Notes: generated by a model from the letters alone, not told the origin. DNA of 49,296 bases from JAABTH01 sp964492615 (GCA_964492615.1 CAZBKZ010000017.1:1-49296); one strand, 5' to 3'. Numbered from the stretch's first letter, positions 25,354 to 34,663 are shown. Numbers and translations are program-made.

Positions 25354-28035
25354 TTATCGCAGCTCCTGCAGGCGTAACCGCAGTTTTTCCAGTTTTTCTT
25401 CCTGTTCATCCCTGCGGTTTTTTTCTTTTTCAACCACTTCGGCAGGAGCTTTTTTTATAAACCCATCGCTGTTAAGTTTGGCTGCCGTTTTATCAATATC
25501 TTTCTTTACCCTTTCCATTTCTTTTTCAAGACGACTAATCTCGGCTTCAAAATCGATAAGACCTTCGAGCGGAAGGTATACCTCCACCCCTTCACCAATA
25601 ATTTCAGTTAAGGCCTGCCTCGGTTTGGCTGCGGCAGGATCAACCGTAAGCTGTTCGGCAAAAGCCAGCTTACTCAGCTGGTAGCTTTCTTCCCTCAGGC
25701 ACTCTGCAGCCCTTCCAGCAGCCCGGACCAGAACAGGCGCTTGCCTGCCGGGCGGAAGCTGAACCTGGCTGCGAAGATTCCTTATAGCCCGGGCAACTTC
25801 CTGGAATAAAACCATGTCCGCTGCTTCAGCCGAAAAGCTGAAGGCATCGTTCACAAGCGGCCACTCTGCTACAACCAGCGCATCGCGGTCACGGTAGGGA
25901 AGCTGCTGCCAGATTTCCTCGGAGAGGAAAGGCATAAATGGATGGAGCAGCCTCATTACAGCGTCAAGCAGGTAGGTTAAAATAGACCTGGTGCGAGACC
26001 GGTCGGCAGCCACTTCCGCGCTTGTATCTTTATTGTAAAGATGGTATTTGCTTAATTCCACGTACCAGTCACAAAAATCGTTCCATATATATTCATATAC
26101 CTGGCGGGCAGCTTCACCAAGCTCATACTTTTCCAAAAGGGCGGTGGTTTTTAGAACAGTCTCATTGTAACGGTGAAGGATCCAACGGTCAGCCCGGTTT
26201 AACCCCCCGGGCAGATTGCCCGGATCGAACCGCGGGAATGAAGGCTCTTTTTCTCCTTCTTCATAAAGGTTCATCAACACAAATCGCGAAGCGTTCCAGA
26301 CCTTGTTGGCAAAATTGCGGCCCGCTTCCACATTTTCCTGGCGAAAACGTTGATCACTGCCGGGAGCCTGGCCGGTAACCAGGGTAAAACGCAGGGTATC
26401 TGCTCCGTAATTCTCAATAACCTCCAGCGGATCAATACCGTTGCCGAGCGATTTGCTCATTTTACGTCCCTGGGCATCTCGCACAAGCCCGGTTATGTAT
26501 ACCGTGTGAAAAGGGACCTCCTGCATGAACTCAATTCCCATAAACATCATCCTGGCAACCCAGAAGAAAATTATATCGTAAGCGGTAACCAGCACCGATG
26601 TGGGATAGTAGTGCTTCAGGTCCGGGGTCTGGTCTGGCCAACCCAGGGTTGAAAACGGCCACAGCGCCGAGCTGAACCAGGTATCAAGGACATCCGGATC
26701 CTGCCTGATTTCACTGCTTTCACAGGAAGGGCAGCTTTTTGGTTCTTCATAATCAACTATTACTTCTCCGCATTGACAATACCAGGCCGGGATACGGTGG
26801 CCCCACCAGAGCTGGCGGGATATGCACCAGTCCCTTATATTTTCCAACCAGTTTTCATAAATACGGGTAAAACGCGGCGGAACAAACCGGGTAAGTTGAT
26901 CATTTACAGCTTTAAGCGCCGGTTTAGCCAGAGGCTTCATCCGGACAAACCATTGTCGCGATATAAGCGGTTCCACAACGGTATCACAGCGCTGGCAGCG
27001 TCCGAGGGAATGGCTGTAGGCTTCGATTTTGTCAACTGCCCCTATTGCCTGTAAATCCTGCACTACCTTTTCCCGGCAGATAAAACGATCTAGCCCGGCA
27101 TAATTCCCTGCACGGTCTGTCATTTTAGCATCTTCATCTATTATTTTAATAATTTCCAAATTATGGCGCTGTGCTATGGCAAAGTCATTGGGATCATGAC
27201 CCGGTGTCACTTTTACCGCCCCACTGCCAAAATCGGGATCAACATAATCATCTGCCACCACCGGTATTGGCCGGTCGAGCAGAGGAAGAATAACATTTTT
27301 ACCAACCAGGCTGCTATAACGGTGATCATCAGGATGAACAGCAACACAGGTGTCGCCAAGCATTGTCTCCGGCCTGGTTGTAGCTACAGTGATTGAACCG
27401 CTGCCGTCTTCCAGGGGATAACAGATATGGGTTAGTGTTGCTTCTTCTTCCCCGTGTTCCACTTCAATATCGGAAAGGGCGGTATGACAGCGGGGACACC
27501 AGTTAATCATGTAATCACCCCGGTAAACCGACCCGCTCCGGTAAAGATCAACAAATACTTTGCGTACAGCTTTTGAACAACCCTCATCCATGGTAAAGCG
27601 TTCCCTGGACCAGTCGCAGGAAACGCCCAGGCGGTAAAGCTGCTTCGTAATCCTGGCGTGGTACGTTTCCTTCCACTGCCAAACTCTCTCAACGAAAGCA
27701 TCGCGGCCCATTTCATGCCTGTCAATACCTTCTTCCGCCAAATGCTTCTCAACAACATTTTGCGTTGCAATTCCGGCATGATCGGATCCCGGCAGCCAGA
27801 GTGTGTCAAAACCCTGCATCCGCTTCCAGCGGATTAATATATCCTGGACTGTATTGTTAAGAGCATGGCCCATATGCAGAGAACCGGTTACATTAGGCGG
27901 TGGAATAACAATGGTGAAAGTTTCGCGGTCAGGAACACGCCCCGCTTTAAAAAATTCACCGTCAAGCCAAAAACGGTAGCGTTTTTCCTCTACTGCTGCA
28001 GGATCATAAACCGGCGGCAGGGTAGTATCGGGCAT
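25354..28035 (-). CDS. valS: Valyl-tRNA synthetase
   Basis: An 893-residue class I synthetase charging tRNA-Val and editing Thr. The HIGH-like motif is HMGHALNN and the KMSKS motif is RKMSKSLGNG. The CP1 editing domain lies between them. CxxC zinc-type pairs are present (CPRC; CQCGE with CPSC), and a C-terminal coiled coil (about 820-893) completes it. The ATG at 28035 is preferred because GAGGTGA lies eight bases upstream; the GTG at 28047 is within that site. A strong promoter and a short leader precede it. No T-box was found. Confidence 0.96.
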   Translation of the reverse strand: MPDTTLPPVYDPAAVEEKRYRFWLDGEFFKAGRVPDRETFTIVIPPPNVTGSLHMGHALNNTVQDILIRWKRMQGFDTLWLPGSDHAGIATQNVVEKHLAEEGIDRHEMGRDAFVERVWQWKETYHARITKQLYRLGVSCDWSRERFTMDEGCSKAVRKVFVDLYRSGSVYRGDYMINWCPRCHTALSDIEVEHGEEEATLTHICYPLEDGSGSITVATTRPETMLGDTCVAVHPDDHRYSSLVGKNVILPLLDRPIPVVADDYVDPDFGSGAVKVTPGHDPNDFAIAQRHNLEIIKIIDEDAKMTDRAGNYAGLDRFICREKVVQDLQAIGAVDKIEAYSHSLGRCQRCDTVVEPLISRQWFVRMKPLAKPALKAVNDQLTRFVPPRFTRIYENWLENIRDWCISRQLWWGHRIPAWYCQCGEVIVDYEEPKSCPSCESSEIRQDPDVLDTWFSSALWPFSTLGWPDQTPDLKHYYPTSVLVTAYDIIFFWVARMMFMGIEFMQEVPFHTVYITGLVRDAQGRKMSKSLGNGIDPLEVIENYGADTLRFTLVTGQAPGSDQRFRQENVEAGRNFANKVWNASRFVLMNLYEEGEKEPSFPRFDPGNLPGGLNRADRWILHRYNETVLKTTALLEKYELGEAARQVYEYIWNDFCDWYVELSKYHLYNKDTSAEVAADRSRTRSILTYLLDAVMRLLHPFMPFLSEEIWQQLPYRDRDALVVAEWPLVNDAFSFSAEAADMVLFQEVARAIRNLRSQVQLPPGRQAPVLVRAAGRAAECLREESYQLSKLAFAEQLTVDPAAAKPRQALTEIIGEGVEVYLPLEGLIDFEAEISRLEKEMERVKKDIDKTAAKLNSDGFIKKAPAEVVEKEKNRRDEQEEKLEKLRLRLQELR

Positions 28036-28085
28036 GGATTTAATCACCTCGTTAAAGATCGGAAGCAGGAGGGATAAATAAGGAT

Positions 28086-28104
28086 CCGGCCTGATTCAGG
28101 CCGG
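28086..28104 (-). other. Hairpin in the valS leader
   Basis: A perfect inverted repeat CCGGCCTGA-T-TCAGGCCGG lies in the roughly 110-base valS leader. As RNA it makes a seven-pair stem with a five-base loop. There is no T-run after it, and none of the T-box hallmarks surround it. Confidence 0.5.
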
Positions 28105-28148
28105 CTCGGTCCTGACTGCTGTCCAACATCTTATAAACAACCTTTTAA

Positions 28149-28177
28149 ATAGTATTATTTGTGATGATGAAAGTCAA
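28149..28177 (-). promoter_or_regulatory. sigma-A promoter of valS-folC
   Basis: Minus-strand TTGACT (28172-28177) and TACTAT (28149-28154) are separated by 17 bases. It lies in the gap between glnL and valS, so valS-folC (and possibly rnf by read-through) can be transcribed independently of the kor-gln operon. Confidence 0.7.
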
Positions 28178-28197
28178 GGCACGGGGGCAAATCACCT

Positions 28198-29127
28198 TTA
28201 ATTCGCCTTGTTAATTTCCCAGTAAAGGGCGTTAATAAATTGCTTAATGCTGACCCTTGTTTTTCTATCTTTTTCACTCCGGTTTTCCAGCTCTTTCATT
28301 TTCATGCGCAGTTCATTGAAATCGAAAAATTTTGGCCCATAGCGTTCAAAAATCAGATTATTGTAATCATCAAGCCCAAGAGCAGCGAGGTGATCCATCG
28401 CCTGTTTCACCGCACGTCTCACCCTCTGCTCAATTGCCCGGACATCGGACTGTTTCTCTTCCTCGTAAAGGTATTTTTCCTGGACAGCCTGGTAGAGATC
28501 TTTTAAATGTCTGTATTCGCCCAGGTACTTGTCAATATCAGGGACATCGTTCAGGAATAACATGATCTGGATCAGGTCATGACTTCCCGGCTCACCGATC
28601 AATCCCAGGTCTGCAAGTATTTCTCTTGTTTTTTCCTTGATCATTACCTGGTCGGACTGCCTGATTTCACTTTTATCCGGTCCCCGCCGTAAAGAACCGA
28701 TGCGGTCAAGTGCATCGAGAGAATCTCGCATCTGCTGAAAGGAACGTTCCATGCGTAAACGTTCGGTAACATTTTTTAAAACTGAAATTATTTCAATTCT
28801 GTTAACCGGCTTATTTATATAAAACTCTATCCCCGCTGCATAGGCCTGGGCAACCATTTCTTTTTTTTCCACCTGGGATATCATTACGATTTTACCCCGG
28901 AAGTTGCGCTCTCTTAACTGCTCAACTATTTCAATCCCGTCTTTACCGGGCATGAGCAGGTCTATCAGGAGGATTTCAGGCTGGTTATATATAATAGTGC
29001 CGACAACATTTCCATGTCCATCGGGAAGTTCGCCGATCACTTCGCCAAGGCCTTCATCCTCAATCACCTGGCCAAGAATACTGCGACAAGCCAGATCATC
29101 GTCAATGATAAAAAATGTAAATTCCAC
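28198..29127 (-). CDS. glnL: GlnL/YcbB-type response regulator
   Basis: A 309-residue response regulator. The receiver domain has the acidic pocket D9-D11, phospho-acceptor D56 (LLIDLLMPG) and K106 (NKPVN). The C-terminal half (about 165-300) matches the YcbB-type DNA-binding domain rather than a common OmpR or NarL output. The stretch GKIVMISQVEKKEMV with GIEFYINKPVNRIEI is very close to B. subtilis GlnL. The GTG at 29127 shares one base with the glnK stop (TAGTG) and has GGAGGTG eight bases upstream. It should act with GlnK to sense glutamine or glutamate status. A fitting direct repeat stands ahead of korD. Confidence 0.85.
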   Translation of the reverse strand: MEFTFFIIDDDLACRSILGQVIEDEGLGEVIGELPDGHGNVVGTIIYNQPEILLIDLLMPGKDGIEIVEQLRERNFRGKIVMISQVEKKEMVAQAYAAGIEFYINKPVNRIEIISVLKNVTERLRMERSFQQMRDSLDALDRIGSLRRGPDKSEIRQSDQVMIKEKTREILADLGLIGEPGSHDLIQIMLFLNDVPDIDKYLGEYRHLKDLYQAVQEKYLYEEEKQSDVRAIEQRVRRAVKQAMDHLAALGLDDYNNLIFERYGPKFFDFNELRMKMKELENRSEKDRKTRVSIKQFINALYWEINKAN

Positions 29128-30437
29128 TATATTTCCACCTCCGCGACACTGGCCAGGGGTATAATGATAACAAAACATTTCTCATGCTCCTGGTTGCGAA
29201 AAAATACCCTCCCCCTGAAGTTTTCAACCAAACCCCTGACATAAGCCAGGCCGATACCGGTAGAGGGTACTCCTTCCGCTGAAAACTTGGTTGTATAGCC
29301 GGGTTCAAAAATCAGGCCTTTGTCACGTTCTTTAACCGGTTCACCATTATCGCAGACACTAATTCTGAGCAAATTGTTTCGACAGCGTACTTTCAGGTGA
29401 ATATAGCCTTCTCCTGCTATAGCTTCAACCGCATTGGAAACAAGGTTATTTAAAATAGCCAGTAAAGGATAGATCTGGGTTACTTCGGGATCTTCCTCAA
29501 TTTTAAGACTGTATTGTACCTTTTTGCCAAGACTCTGGCTGTAGCTGCGATTAGCCTTGATCACCAGGTCGAGGAGCTCAGACAGGTTCATAACAAGCCT
29601 GTCTTTCTTTATTTTCAAGGCTTCCCCGAGGCCGGCCAGAATTCTAACCGTATCTTTTTTTACTTCGTGCACTTCTTCGGCTATTTCCAGGGCTGCATAT
29701 TCTGCAGAACTATCAGCCAATTTTAACGCCTTCAACTGCTTGTGTAAATTATAGCTTTTTGCCATTATGTTTTCCATGTTCTCCATGGACTTTTGCATAT
29801 AAAAAAGTTCATCGTAAAGTTCAGAGGTGATGATCAGCATCTTTTCATAGGTAACCCTTTGCTGTTCGTCCATAACCAGCATATTCTGAAAGAGATTGAT
29901 ATTAACCAGGCTGATCACCAGGAAAACCTGGATAAACGACATCAGCAAAAGAATAATCATGTTCGAGAAAATAAAAACTTCTGAATAAGGAACTCTGACC
30001 AGGGCTTCTGCAAGGTTGGCAAGGCAAACCGCAACGGCAAGGTAGATAATCAGAAAAACACTGATTGCCCGGGCACCACCTTTTATTCCTCCCGGCTTAA
30101 GGAGAACAGCGAGGAGCAGAAAATAAATTACCCCCGAGTACTGGTGGGCCACCATAAAGTTAAAATATTCACGGGGCAGTAAAAAGAAATAATCAAGGCC
30201 GACCCTGATTAAGAGTGTAGCCAGGGCAACCATTACAGCTGTAGGAATAATCAGGATATGATTGAGACTAAGGATGGCATAAATGAAAACCACGGTTCCG
30301 ATGGAAAAACGAAAAGGTCCGATATCGGTCACTATAAAGAGTTCGGAGGCTATAACGGTAACAATAACGATAAGAAGAACTCTCTTATTAAGGGGCTTGA
30401 GCAGATACTCCGCTATTTCCCCCCTCACCCTTTTCAT
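29127..30437 (-). CDS. glnK: GlnK-type sensor histidine kinase
   Basis: A 436-residue membrane sensor kinase paired with GlnL. Roughly six hydrophobic segments span the first 190 residues. A coiled-coil linker follows, then the H-box-like region around EVHEVKKDT and an ATPase domain with NLVSNAVEAI (N box), VCDNGEPV (G1) and STGIGLAYVRGL (G2). The ATG at 30437 lies within the last 50 bases of korC without a clear ribosome site, so its translation is probably coupled to korC. B. subtilis GlnK responds to glutamine. The ligand here is inferred, and the kor context would equally suit glutamate or 2-oxoglutarate. Confidence 0.8.
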   Translation of the reverse strand: MKRVRGEIAEYLLKPLNKRVLLIVIVTVIASELFIVTDIGPFRFSIGTVVFIYAILSLNHILIIPTAVMVALATLLIRVGLDYFFLLPREYFNFMVAHQYSGVIYFLLLAVLLKPGGIKGGARAISVFLIIYLAVAVCLANLAEALVRVPYSEVFIFSNMIILLLMSFIQVFLVISLVNINLFQNMLVMDEQQRVTYEKMLIITSELYDELFYMQKSMENMENIMAKSYNLHKQLKALKLADSSAEYAALEIAEEVHEVKKDTVRILAGLGEALKIKKDRLVMNLSELLDLVIKANRSYSQSLGKKVQYSLKIEEDPEVTQIYPLLAILNNLVSNAVEAIAGEGYIHLKVRCRNNLLRISVCDNGEPVKERDKGLIFEPGYTTKFSAEGVPSTGIGLAYVRGLVENFRGRVFFRNQEHEKCFVIIIPLASVAEVEI

Positions 30438-30966
30438 AGAGCCGGTAACCGAGATCAAAAGCCTGCTGATTGAGCTCACCACTTCCCTTTGGTGCCAGTT
30501 TATAAATAGACTCCCTGAACACAGCCCGATCAACCAGGCCCGTGGCGGCATTAATTACGCCCAGGGCCAGCATATTGGCAACAACTTCACGACCAAGTTC
30601 ATCCTTTGCCGCCCGGGTAATGGGCAGGGCGTTAATTTTATATGCATCCTGGTAAGGACCGCTGACAAAGGTTGAATCCACTATAACCGTACATTCACCC
30701 GCCCTGATGCGGGGTATATACTTGTTGAACGAAGCCTGGTTCATGCAAAGCAGCACAGTCGGCTCGGTCACCTTGGGATATTCTATGGTATCAACATCTA
30801 TAATAACTCCGGCCATGCTGGCTCCACCGCGAGCTTCAGGACCGTAGGACTGGGTCTGGACTACATTTTTATTGTCATTAACGGCAGCCTCAGCCAGGAC
30901 AATCGAGGCAAGAATCAGTCCCTGCCCACCGGCTCCGGTTAACAATACTTCCTGCCTGTTAGCCAC
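30388..30966 (-). CDS. korC: 2-oxoacid:ferredoxin oxidoreductase gamma subunit
   Basis: A 192-residue gamma subunit, with TGAGGQGLILASIVLAEAA near the N-terminus and SYGPEARGGAS further on, both family signatures. The GTG at 30966 has GGAGGG seven bases ahead and overlaps korB by eight bases. It joins KorA, KorB and KorD in the complex that oxidises a 2-oxoacid with CoA to acyl-CoA and CO2, reducing ferredoxin. Confidence 0.9.
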   Translation of the reverse strand: MANRQEVLLTGAGGQGLILASIVLAEAAVNDNKNVVQTQSYGPEARGGASMAGVIIDVDTIEYPKVTEPTVLLCMNQASFNKYIPRIRAGECTVIVDSTFVSGPYQDAYKINALPITRAAKDELGREVVANMLALGVINAATGLVDRAVFRESIYKLAPKGSGELNQQAFDLGYRLYEKGEGGNSGVSAQAP

Positions 30967-31789
30967 TGGTAGTCCCTCCGTCCCTTGATTTACCAATTAA
31001 GCGGTAGTATTCTTCGGAAAATTCCGGAGCCTCGGTTGAATAAAGCACTCCTGTCAGTATTTTTCCGTCCAATTCAGAGGGATTCATCTCTGATGCTTTC
31101 TCCACTGAGATAGCGTTATCCTTCATCGCGCGGAGCATATCAACCGCTCCGCCAAGTTTGTTGCGCCTGCCATATGATATGGGGCAGGGCGAAAGTGCTT
31201 CAACAACGGAAAAACCCTTGTGATTAGCCGCCCTGACAATCAGCTGCTCCAGCTGTCGGGGCTGGGCGGCAATGCCGCGGCAGGCAAAAGTGGCTCCCGC
31301 TCCCCTGGCCAGCTCCAAAAGATCAAAAGCCCGCTCCAGTGTACCGCCCGGGGCAGTAGTAGCTTTCATCCCGGTAGGGGTCAGCGGTGAATGCTGGCCA
31401 CCGGTCATGCCATATATATGGTTATTAATTATTACTGCATTTAAATCAATATTCCTTCTCGCAGCATGGATAAAATGATTTCCTCCAATGGCGCTGCAGT
31501 CTCCGTCTCCCATGATTACAAAGATTTTTAGCTCGGGTCTGGCCATTTTCAAACCGGTGGCAAAGGCCAGCGCCCGCCCGTGGGTGGTATGCAGAGTATT
31601 GAAATTCAGATAACCGGCTGCTCTTGAAGAACAACCAATTCCCGAAACTATAACAACGTCGCGTTGGTTAAAACCTGCTCTTTCAATTGCCCTGACCAGG
31701 GCGGCAGTTACAATCCCGTTTCCACACCCCGGACACCAGATATGCGGCAGCTTTTTAGTGCGTAAAAAATCCTGGGTCAGCTGTTCCAT
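30959..31789 (-). CDS. korB: 2-oxoacid:ferredoxin oxidoreductase beta subunit (TPP-binding)
   Basis: A 276-residue subunit with cluster Cys in WCPGCGNG and the thiamine diphosphate motif GDGDCSAIGGNHF...NNHIYGMTGGQ. The ATG at 31789 shares a base with the korA stop (TAATG) and has GGAAGG eight bases upstream; the GTG at 31798 lies inside that site. The THGRALAFATGLK segment is typical of the 2-oxoglutarate/2-oxoacid group with separate gamma subunits. Strict substrate assignment cannot be made from sequence alone. Confidence 0.92.
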   Translation of the reverse strand: MEQLTQDFLRTKKLPHIWCPGCGNGIVTAALVRAIERAGFNQRDVVIVSGIGCSSRAAGYLNFNTLHTTHGRALAFATGLKMARPELKIFVIMGDGDCSAIGGNHFIHAARRNIDLNAVIINNHIYGMTGGQHSPLTPTGMKATTAPGGTLERAFDLLELARGAGATFACRGIAAQPRQLEQLIVRAANHKGFSVVEALSPCPISYGRRNKLGGAVDMLRAMKDNAISVEKASEMNPSELDGKILTGVLYSTEAPEFSEEYYRLIGKSRDGGTTSG

Positions 31790-32916
31790 TAGAGCCACCT
31801 TCCAATCAATTCAGATATTTGGTCGGGCGTGATCATTTCACCATCGTAGCGGTTCAGGGGCACTATCTCCGCATCTCCACGAGCATATCTTTCCACTTCA
31901 CCGACAATCTGGCCCATGTTCATTTCGGGAACTACTATTACATCAGCTTTCCTGGCCAGGGCAGCAACCTCAGCAGCGGGAAATGGCCAGATAGTCTGCA
32001 GGCTCAACAGGCCAACAGGCAGGCGGTTTTGCCAGTATAATTTCTTTATCACTGCCCGGGCTGAACGAACCGTGCAGCCATAGGTAATAATTACAATACG
32101 TGGCTCTTTGTGACCAATATAGTTGGTTAAAACAATTTCATCACGGTATTTATCCAGCTTATCATGGATACGATCAAGCGCTCTCTCCACCTGGGGAGGA
32201 TCACCTGTAGGGAATCCGTACTGGTCATGGAAAAGACCTGTCACATGGTAATAATGTCCAAAACCAAAAGGCACCAGGGGAGTTAACCCTTTTTCATCAT
32301 AAGGTTTCCAGTCTGAAGGAACTATATCACTCGACTTTTCCACCAGCAGCTTACCTGATTCGGGGATTAATACCTTTTCACGCATGTGGCCGATCACTTC
32401 ATCAAGCAATAGTATAACTGGTTGTCTCAATTTTTGGCTTAGGTTGACCGCCGCAATAGTTAAATAAAAAGTCTCATAGACCGAAGCTGGAGAAAATGCT
32501 ATAACCGGGTGATCGCCGTGGGTGCCCCAGCGAGCCTGCATTACATCTCCCTGGGCCGGGGCAGTTGGAACCCCGGTGCTGGGCCCCATGCGCTGAACAT
32601 TAACAACCACGCAGGGGATTTCTGCCATAATTGCATAACCAAGATTTTCCTGCTTGAGCGAAAAACCGGGACCGCTGGTTGCGGTAAGAGTTCTCATGCC
32701 GCCGATAGAAGCTCCGATTACCGCGGCCATGCTGGCTATTTCATCTTCCATCTGGATAAAAACACCACCCAGATCGGGCAAACGGCCGGCCATGTGCTCT
32801 GCTATTTCCGTGGAAGGTGTAATCGGATAGCCGGCGTAAAATCTTACCCCTGCGCTAATTGCCCCTTCCACGCAGGCTTGATTGCCCTGCATTAAAACCG
32901 GTTTTGTTTCAGCCAT
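31789..32916 (-). CDS. korA: 2-oxoacid:ferredoxin oxidoreductase alpha subunit
   Basis: A 375-residue subunit with the KorA hallmark AGYPITPSTEIAEHMA and SGPGFSLKQENLGYA, then QRMGPSTGVPTAPAQGDVMQARWG. The pattern with separate KorDABC polypeptides is usual for 2-oxoglutarate:ferredoxin oxidoreductase of Clostridia and archaea, although branched-chain 2-oxoacids remain possible. The gene begins ten bases after korD, with AGGAGGTAG upstream. Confidence 0.92.
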   Translation of the reverse strand: MAETKPVLMQGNQACVEGAISAGVRFYAGYPITPSTEIAEHMAGRLPDLGGVFIQMEDEIASMAAVIGASIGGMRTLTATSGPGFSLKQENLGYAIMAEIPCVVVNVQRMGPSTGVPTAPAQGDVMQARWGTHGDHPVIAFSPASVYETFYLTIAAVNLSQKLRQPVILLLDEVIGHMREKVLIPESGKLLVEKSSDIVPSDWKPYDEKGLTPLVPFGFGHYYHVTGLFHDQYGFPTGDPPQVERALDRIHDKLDKYRDEIVLTNYIGHKEPRIVIITYGCTVRSARAVIKKLYWQNRLPVGLLSLQTIWPFPAAEVAALARKADVIVVPEMNMGQIVGEVERYARGDAEIVPLNRYDGEMITPDQISELIGRWL

Positions 32917-32926
32917 TTACAGTTAT

Positions 32927-33139
32927 CTACCTCCTGGAATAGATCAGGGCAAAATCGGGGCAGTAAACTGCACAAATACCACAGCTGCTGCACCTTTCTT
33001 TTACCAGGTCAACTTTACCGCTTTCATCCAAAAAAAGAGCTTCCTGCGGACAGAAAGCGACACATATTCCACAACCCTTGCACCATTCACGCTTTATAGT
33101 CAGCAGAACAGCCGGCCTTTTAAGCGGTGCTGAAAACAC
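32927..33139 (-). CDS. korD: 2-oxoacid:ferredoxin oxidoreductase delta subunit (2[4Fe-4S])
   Basis: A 70-residue ferredoxin-like subunit with two cluster motifs, CKGCGICVAFCP and CSSCGICAVYCP, that carry electrons from the TPP site to free ferredoxin. It starts with GTG, with GGGAGGG ten bases ahead. It is the first gene of korDABC-glnK-glnL and is preceded by the putative GlnL site. Confidence 0.9.
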   Translation of the reverse strand: MFSAPLKRPAVLLTIKREWCKGCGICVAFCPQEALFLDESGKVDLVKERCSSCGICAVYCPDFALIYSRR

Positions 33140-33185
33140 TGGATATTTTCCCTCCCCTTAATACCCCTGGGAACAACTAACTGTC

Positions 33186-33218
33186 ATTTTAACAGGCCGC
33201 CTACAGAAAGTGACAGAA
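33186..33218 (-). promoter_or_regulatory. Candidate GlnL operator and -10 box ahead of korD
   Basis: On the minus strand two copies of TTCTGT stand four bases apart (33218-33213 and 33208-33203), a 10-base period. A -10-like TAAAAT (33191-33186) follows, with no good -35. The layout fits an activator that binds in place of a -35. It resembles the TTTTGT-N4-TTTTGT repeat that I recall for B. subtilis GlnL, and a glnL gene closes this operon. The rest of the 234-base gap holds only the gdh terminator. Confidence 0.5.
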
Positions 33219-33296
33219 AGTTACCGGATTTCATCCTGTACTGATACAATTAACTTTTTTCAAAACTGCCTGATTAAACATTTATATCCATAAACA

Positions 33297-33355
33297 GTTT
33301 TAAAAAGCAACCCCGGGCTGCCGGACTAAAAGAAAAAGGTAGCCAAGCAGCCGGG
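33297..33355 (-). terminator. gdh terminator
   Basis: CCCGGCTGC (33355-33347) pairs with GCAGCCCGGG (33321-33312, one bulged C) around a long loop. GTTGC and TTTTT follow on the minus strand. It ends the gabT-aor-gdh operon and separates it from korD. A T-run at the other end makes it partly bidirectional. Confidence 0.6.
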
Positions 33356-33373
33356 ATTTTTCATTCATTAGTC

Positions 33374-34663
33374 TTATTTTATTGTACCGTTACGCAGCCA
33401 GCCGCGATACTGCATTGCTTCGGCCAGGCGCTGGATTGAATACCTGTATGCGCCGGTCCGCATGTCGGAGCCAATGCACTTTTCACAGAAGAAGCTGTAG
33501 ACAAGGTTGAAAGCTTCGCTCATTTTCTCTTCCAGCCTGCGGTTCACCGTTTCCAGGTCCCACCGGAAACCATAGTTATTCTGAACCCACTCAAAATAGG
33601 ATACAGTTACACCGCCGCTGTTCGAAAGAATATCGGGGACAACCAGGACGTTTTTTTCTTTAAGAATCTGGTCCGCTTCCGGGGTTGTCGGTCCGTTTGC
33701 TCCCTCAACTACTATTTTTGCTTTAACCTGATCGGCGTTGCTGCCGTTTAGCTGGTTTTCAAGAGCAGCCGGAATTAATACATCACAGTCAATGGTGAGC
33801 AGCTCCTGGTTGGTAATTTCTTCACCATCGCTGAACCCCTTGACAAATCCTGTCTTTTCAACGTGATCGATCAGGGAATAAACATCCAGCCCTTTATCGT
33901 TATAGACCCCTCCGCTGACATCGCTGATCGCAACCACGGGAATACCGGCTTCAGCAAAAAGCAGGGCAGCATTGCCGCCAACATTTCCAAAACCCTGGAT
34001 AGCAATCCTTGATTCCTGCAGAGCCATTCCGGTAGCTTTTGCCGCTTCACGGGTGACAAAGAAACAGCCCCGTCCTGTTGCTTCTGTCCGACCGACACAA
34101 CCACCGACAGCAAGCGGTTTTCCGGTTACCACACCAAAAGAGGGCACCCTCATGATATTACTGTATTCATCTGCAATCCAGGCCATAACCTGCGCATCAG
34201 TAGCAACATCCGGGGCCGGTATATCGGTTTCCGGGCCCAGGATGGAACCGAGCGCGCCAACATAACTCCTGGTCATCTTCTCTTTTTCTTTCATTGATAG
34301 TTTAGACGGATCACAGACAATCGCCCCCTTGGCGCCACCAAAGGGCACACCGACCAGTGAACATTTCAGGGTCATCCACATCGATAAAGCCTTTATGCTA
34401 TCGGTTGTAACTTCCGGGTGATAACGAAGCCCGCCTTTATACGGCCCGAAAACATTATTGTGCTGGCAGCGGTATCCGGTAAATACTTTTGTACTGCCGT
34501 TATCCATTTCAACCGGTATAGCCACCTCTACAAAACGCATTGGCGTTTTCAGGTGTTCATATACATCATTGGACAGTTCAGACAACTCAACTGACTGCTT
34601 CATCATGTTTAAAGTCGCGGTCAGGGTATTATCTTCCTTCTTCTTAACTTCCTTTACAGACAT
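33374..34663 (-). CDS. gdhA: Glutamate dehydrogenase (Glu/Leu/Phe/Val family)
   Basis: A 429-residue enzyme interconverting glutamate and 2-oxoglutarate plus ammonia. The substrate and catalytic residues are in place: K76 (GPYKGGLRYHP), K100, K112 (PFGGAKGA) and D152 (PAPDVAT). The Rossmann motif GFGNVGG lies in the second half. Length and motifs fit the hexameric 50-kDa, catabolic type. The acid after the second beta strand (AISDVSGG) suits NAD+, but cofactor choice is not certain. Its ATG, with AAGGAGGT seven bases ahead, overlaps the AOR-homologue gene by ten bases. Confidence 0.93.
   Translation of the reverse strand: MSVKEVKKKEDNTLTATLNMMKQSVELSELSNDVYEHLKTPMRFVEVAIPVEMDNGSTKVFTGYRCQHNNVFGPYKGGLRYHPEVTTDSIKALSMWMTLKCSLVGVPFGGAKGAIVCDPSKLSMKEKEKMTRSYVGALGSILGPETDIPAPDVATDAQVMAWIADEYSNIMRVPSFGVVTGKPLAVGGCVGRTEATGRGCFFVTREAAKATGMALQESRIAIQGFGNVGGNAALLFAEAGIPVVAISDVSGGVYNDKGLDVYSLIDHVEKTGFVKGFSDGEEITNQELLTIDCDVLIPAALENQLNGSNADQVKAKIVVEGANGPTTPEADQILKEKNVLVVPDILSNSGGVTVSYFEWVQNNYGFRWDLETVNRRLEEKMSEAFNLVYSFFCEKCIGSDMRTGAYRYSIQRLAEAMQYRGWLRNGTIK

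Noticed and set aside
28036..28197. T-box riboswitch ahead of valS
   Set aside because: The leader is too short and lacks the TGG-containing antiterminator sequence and a recognisable Stem I; only one plain hairpin is present.
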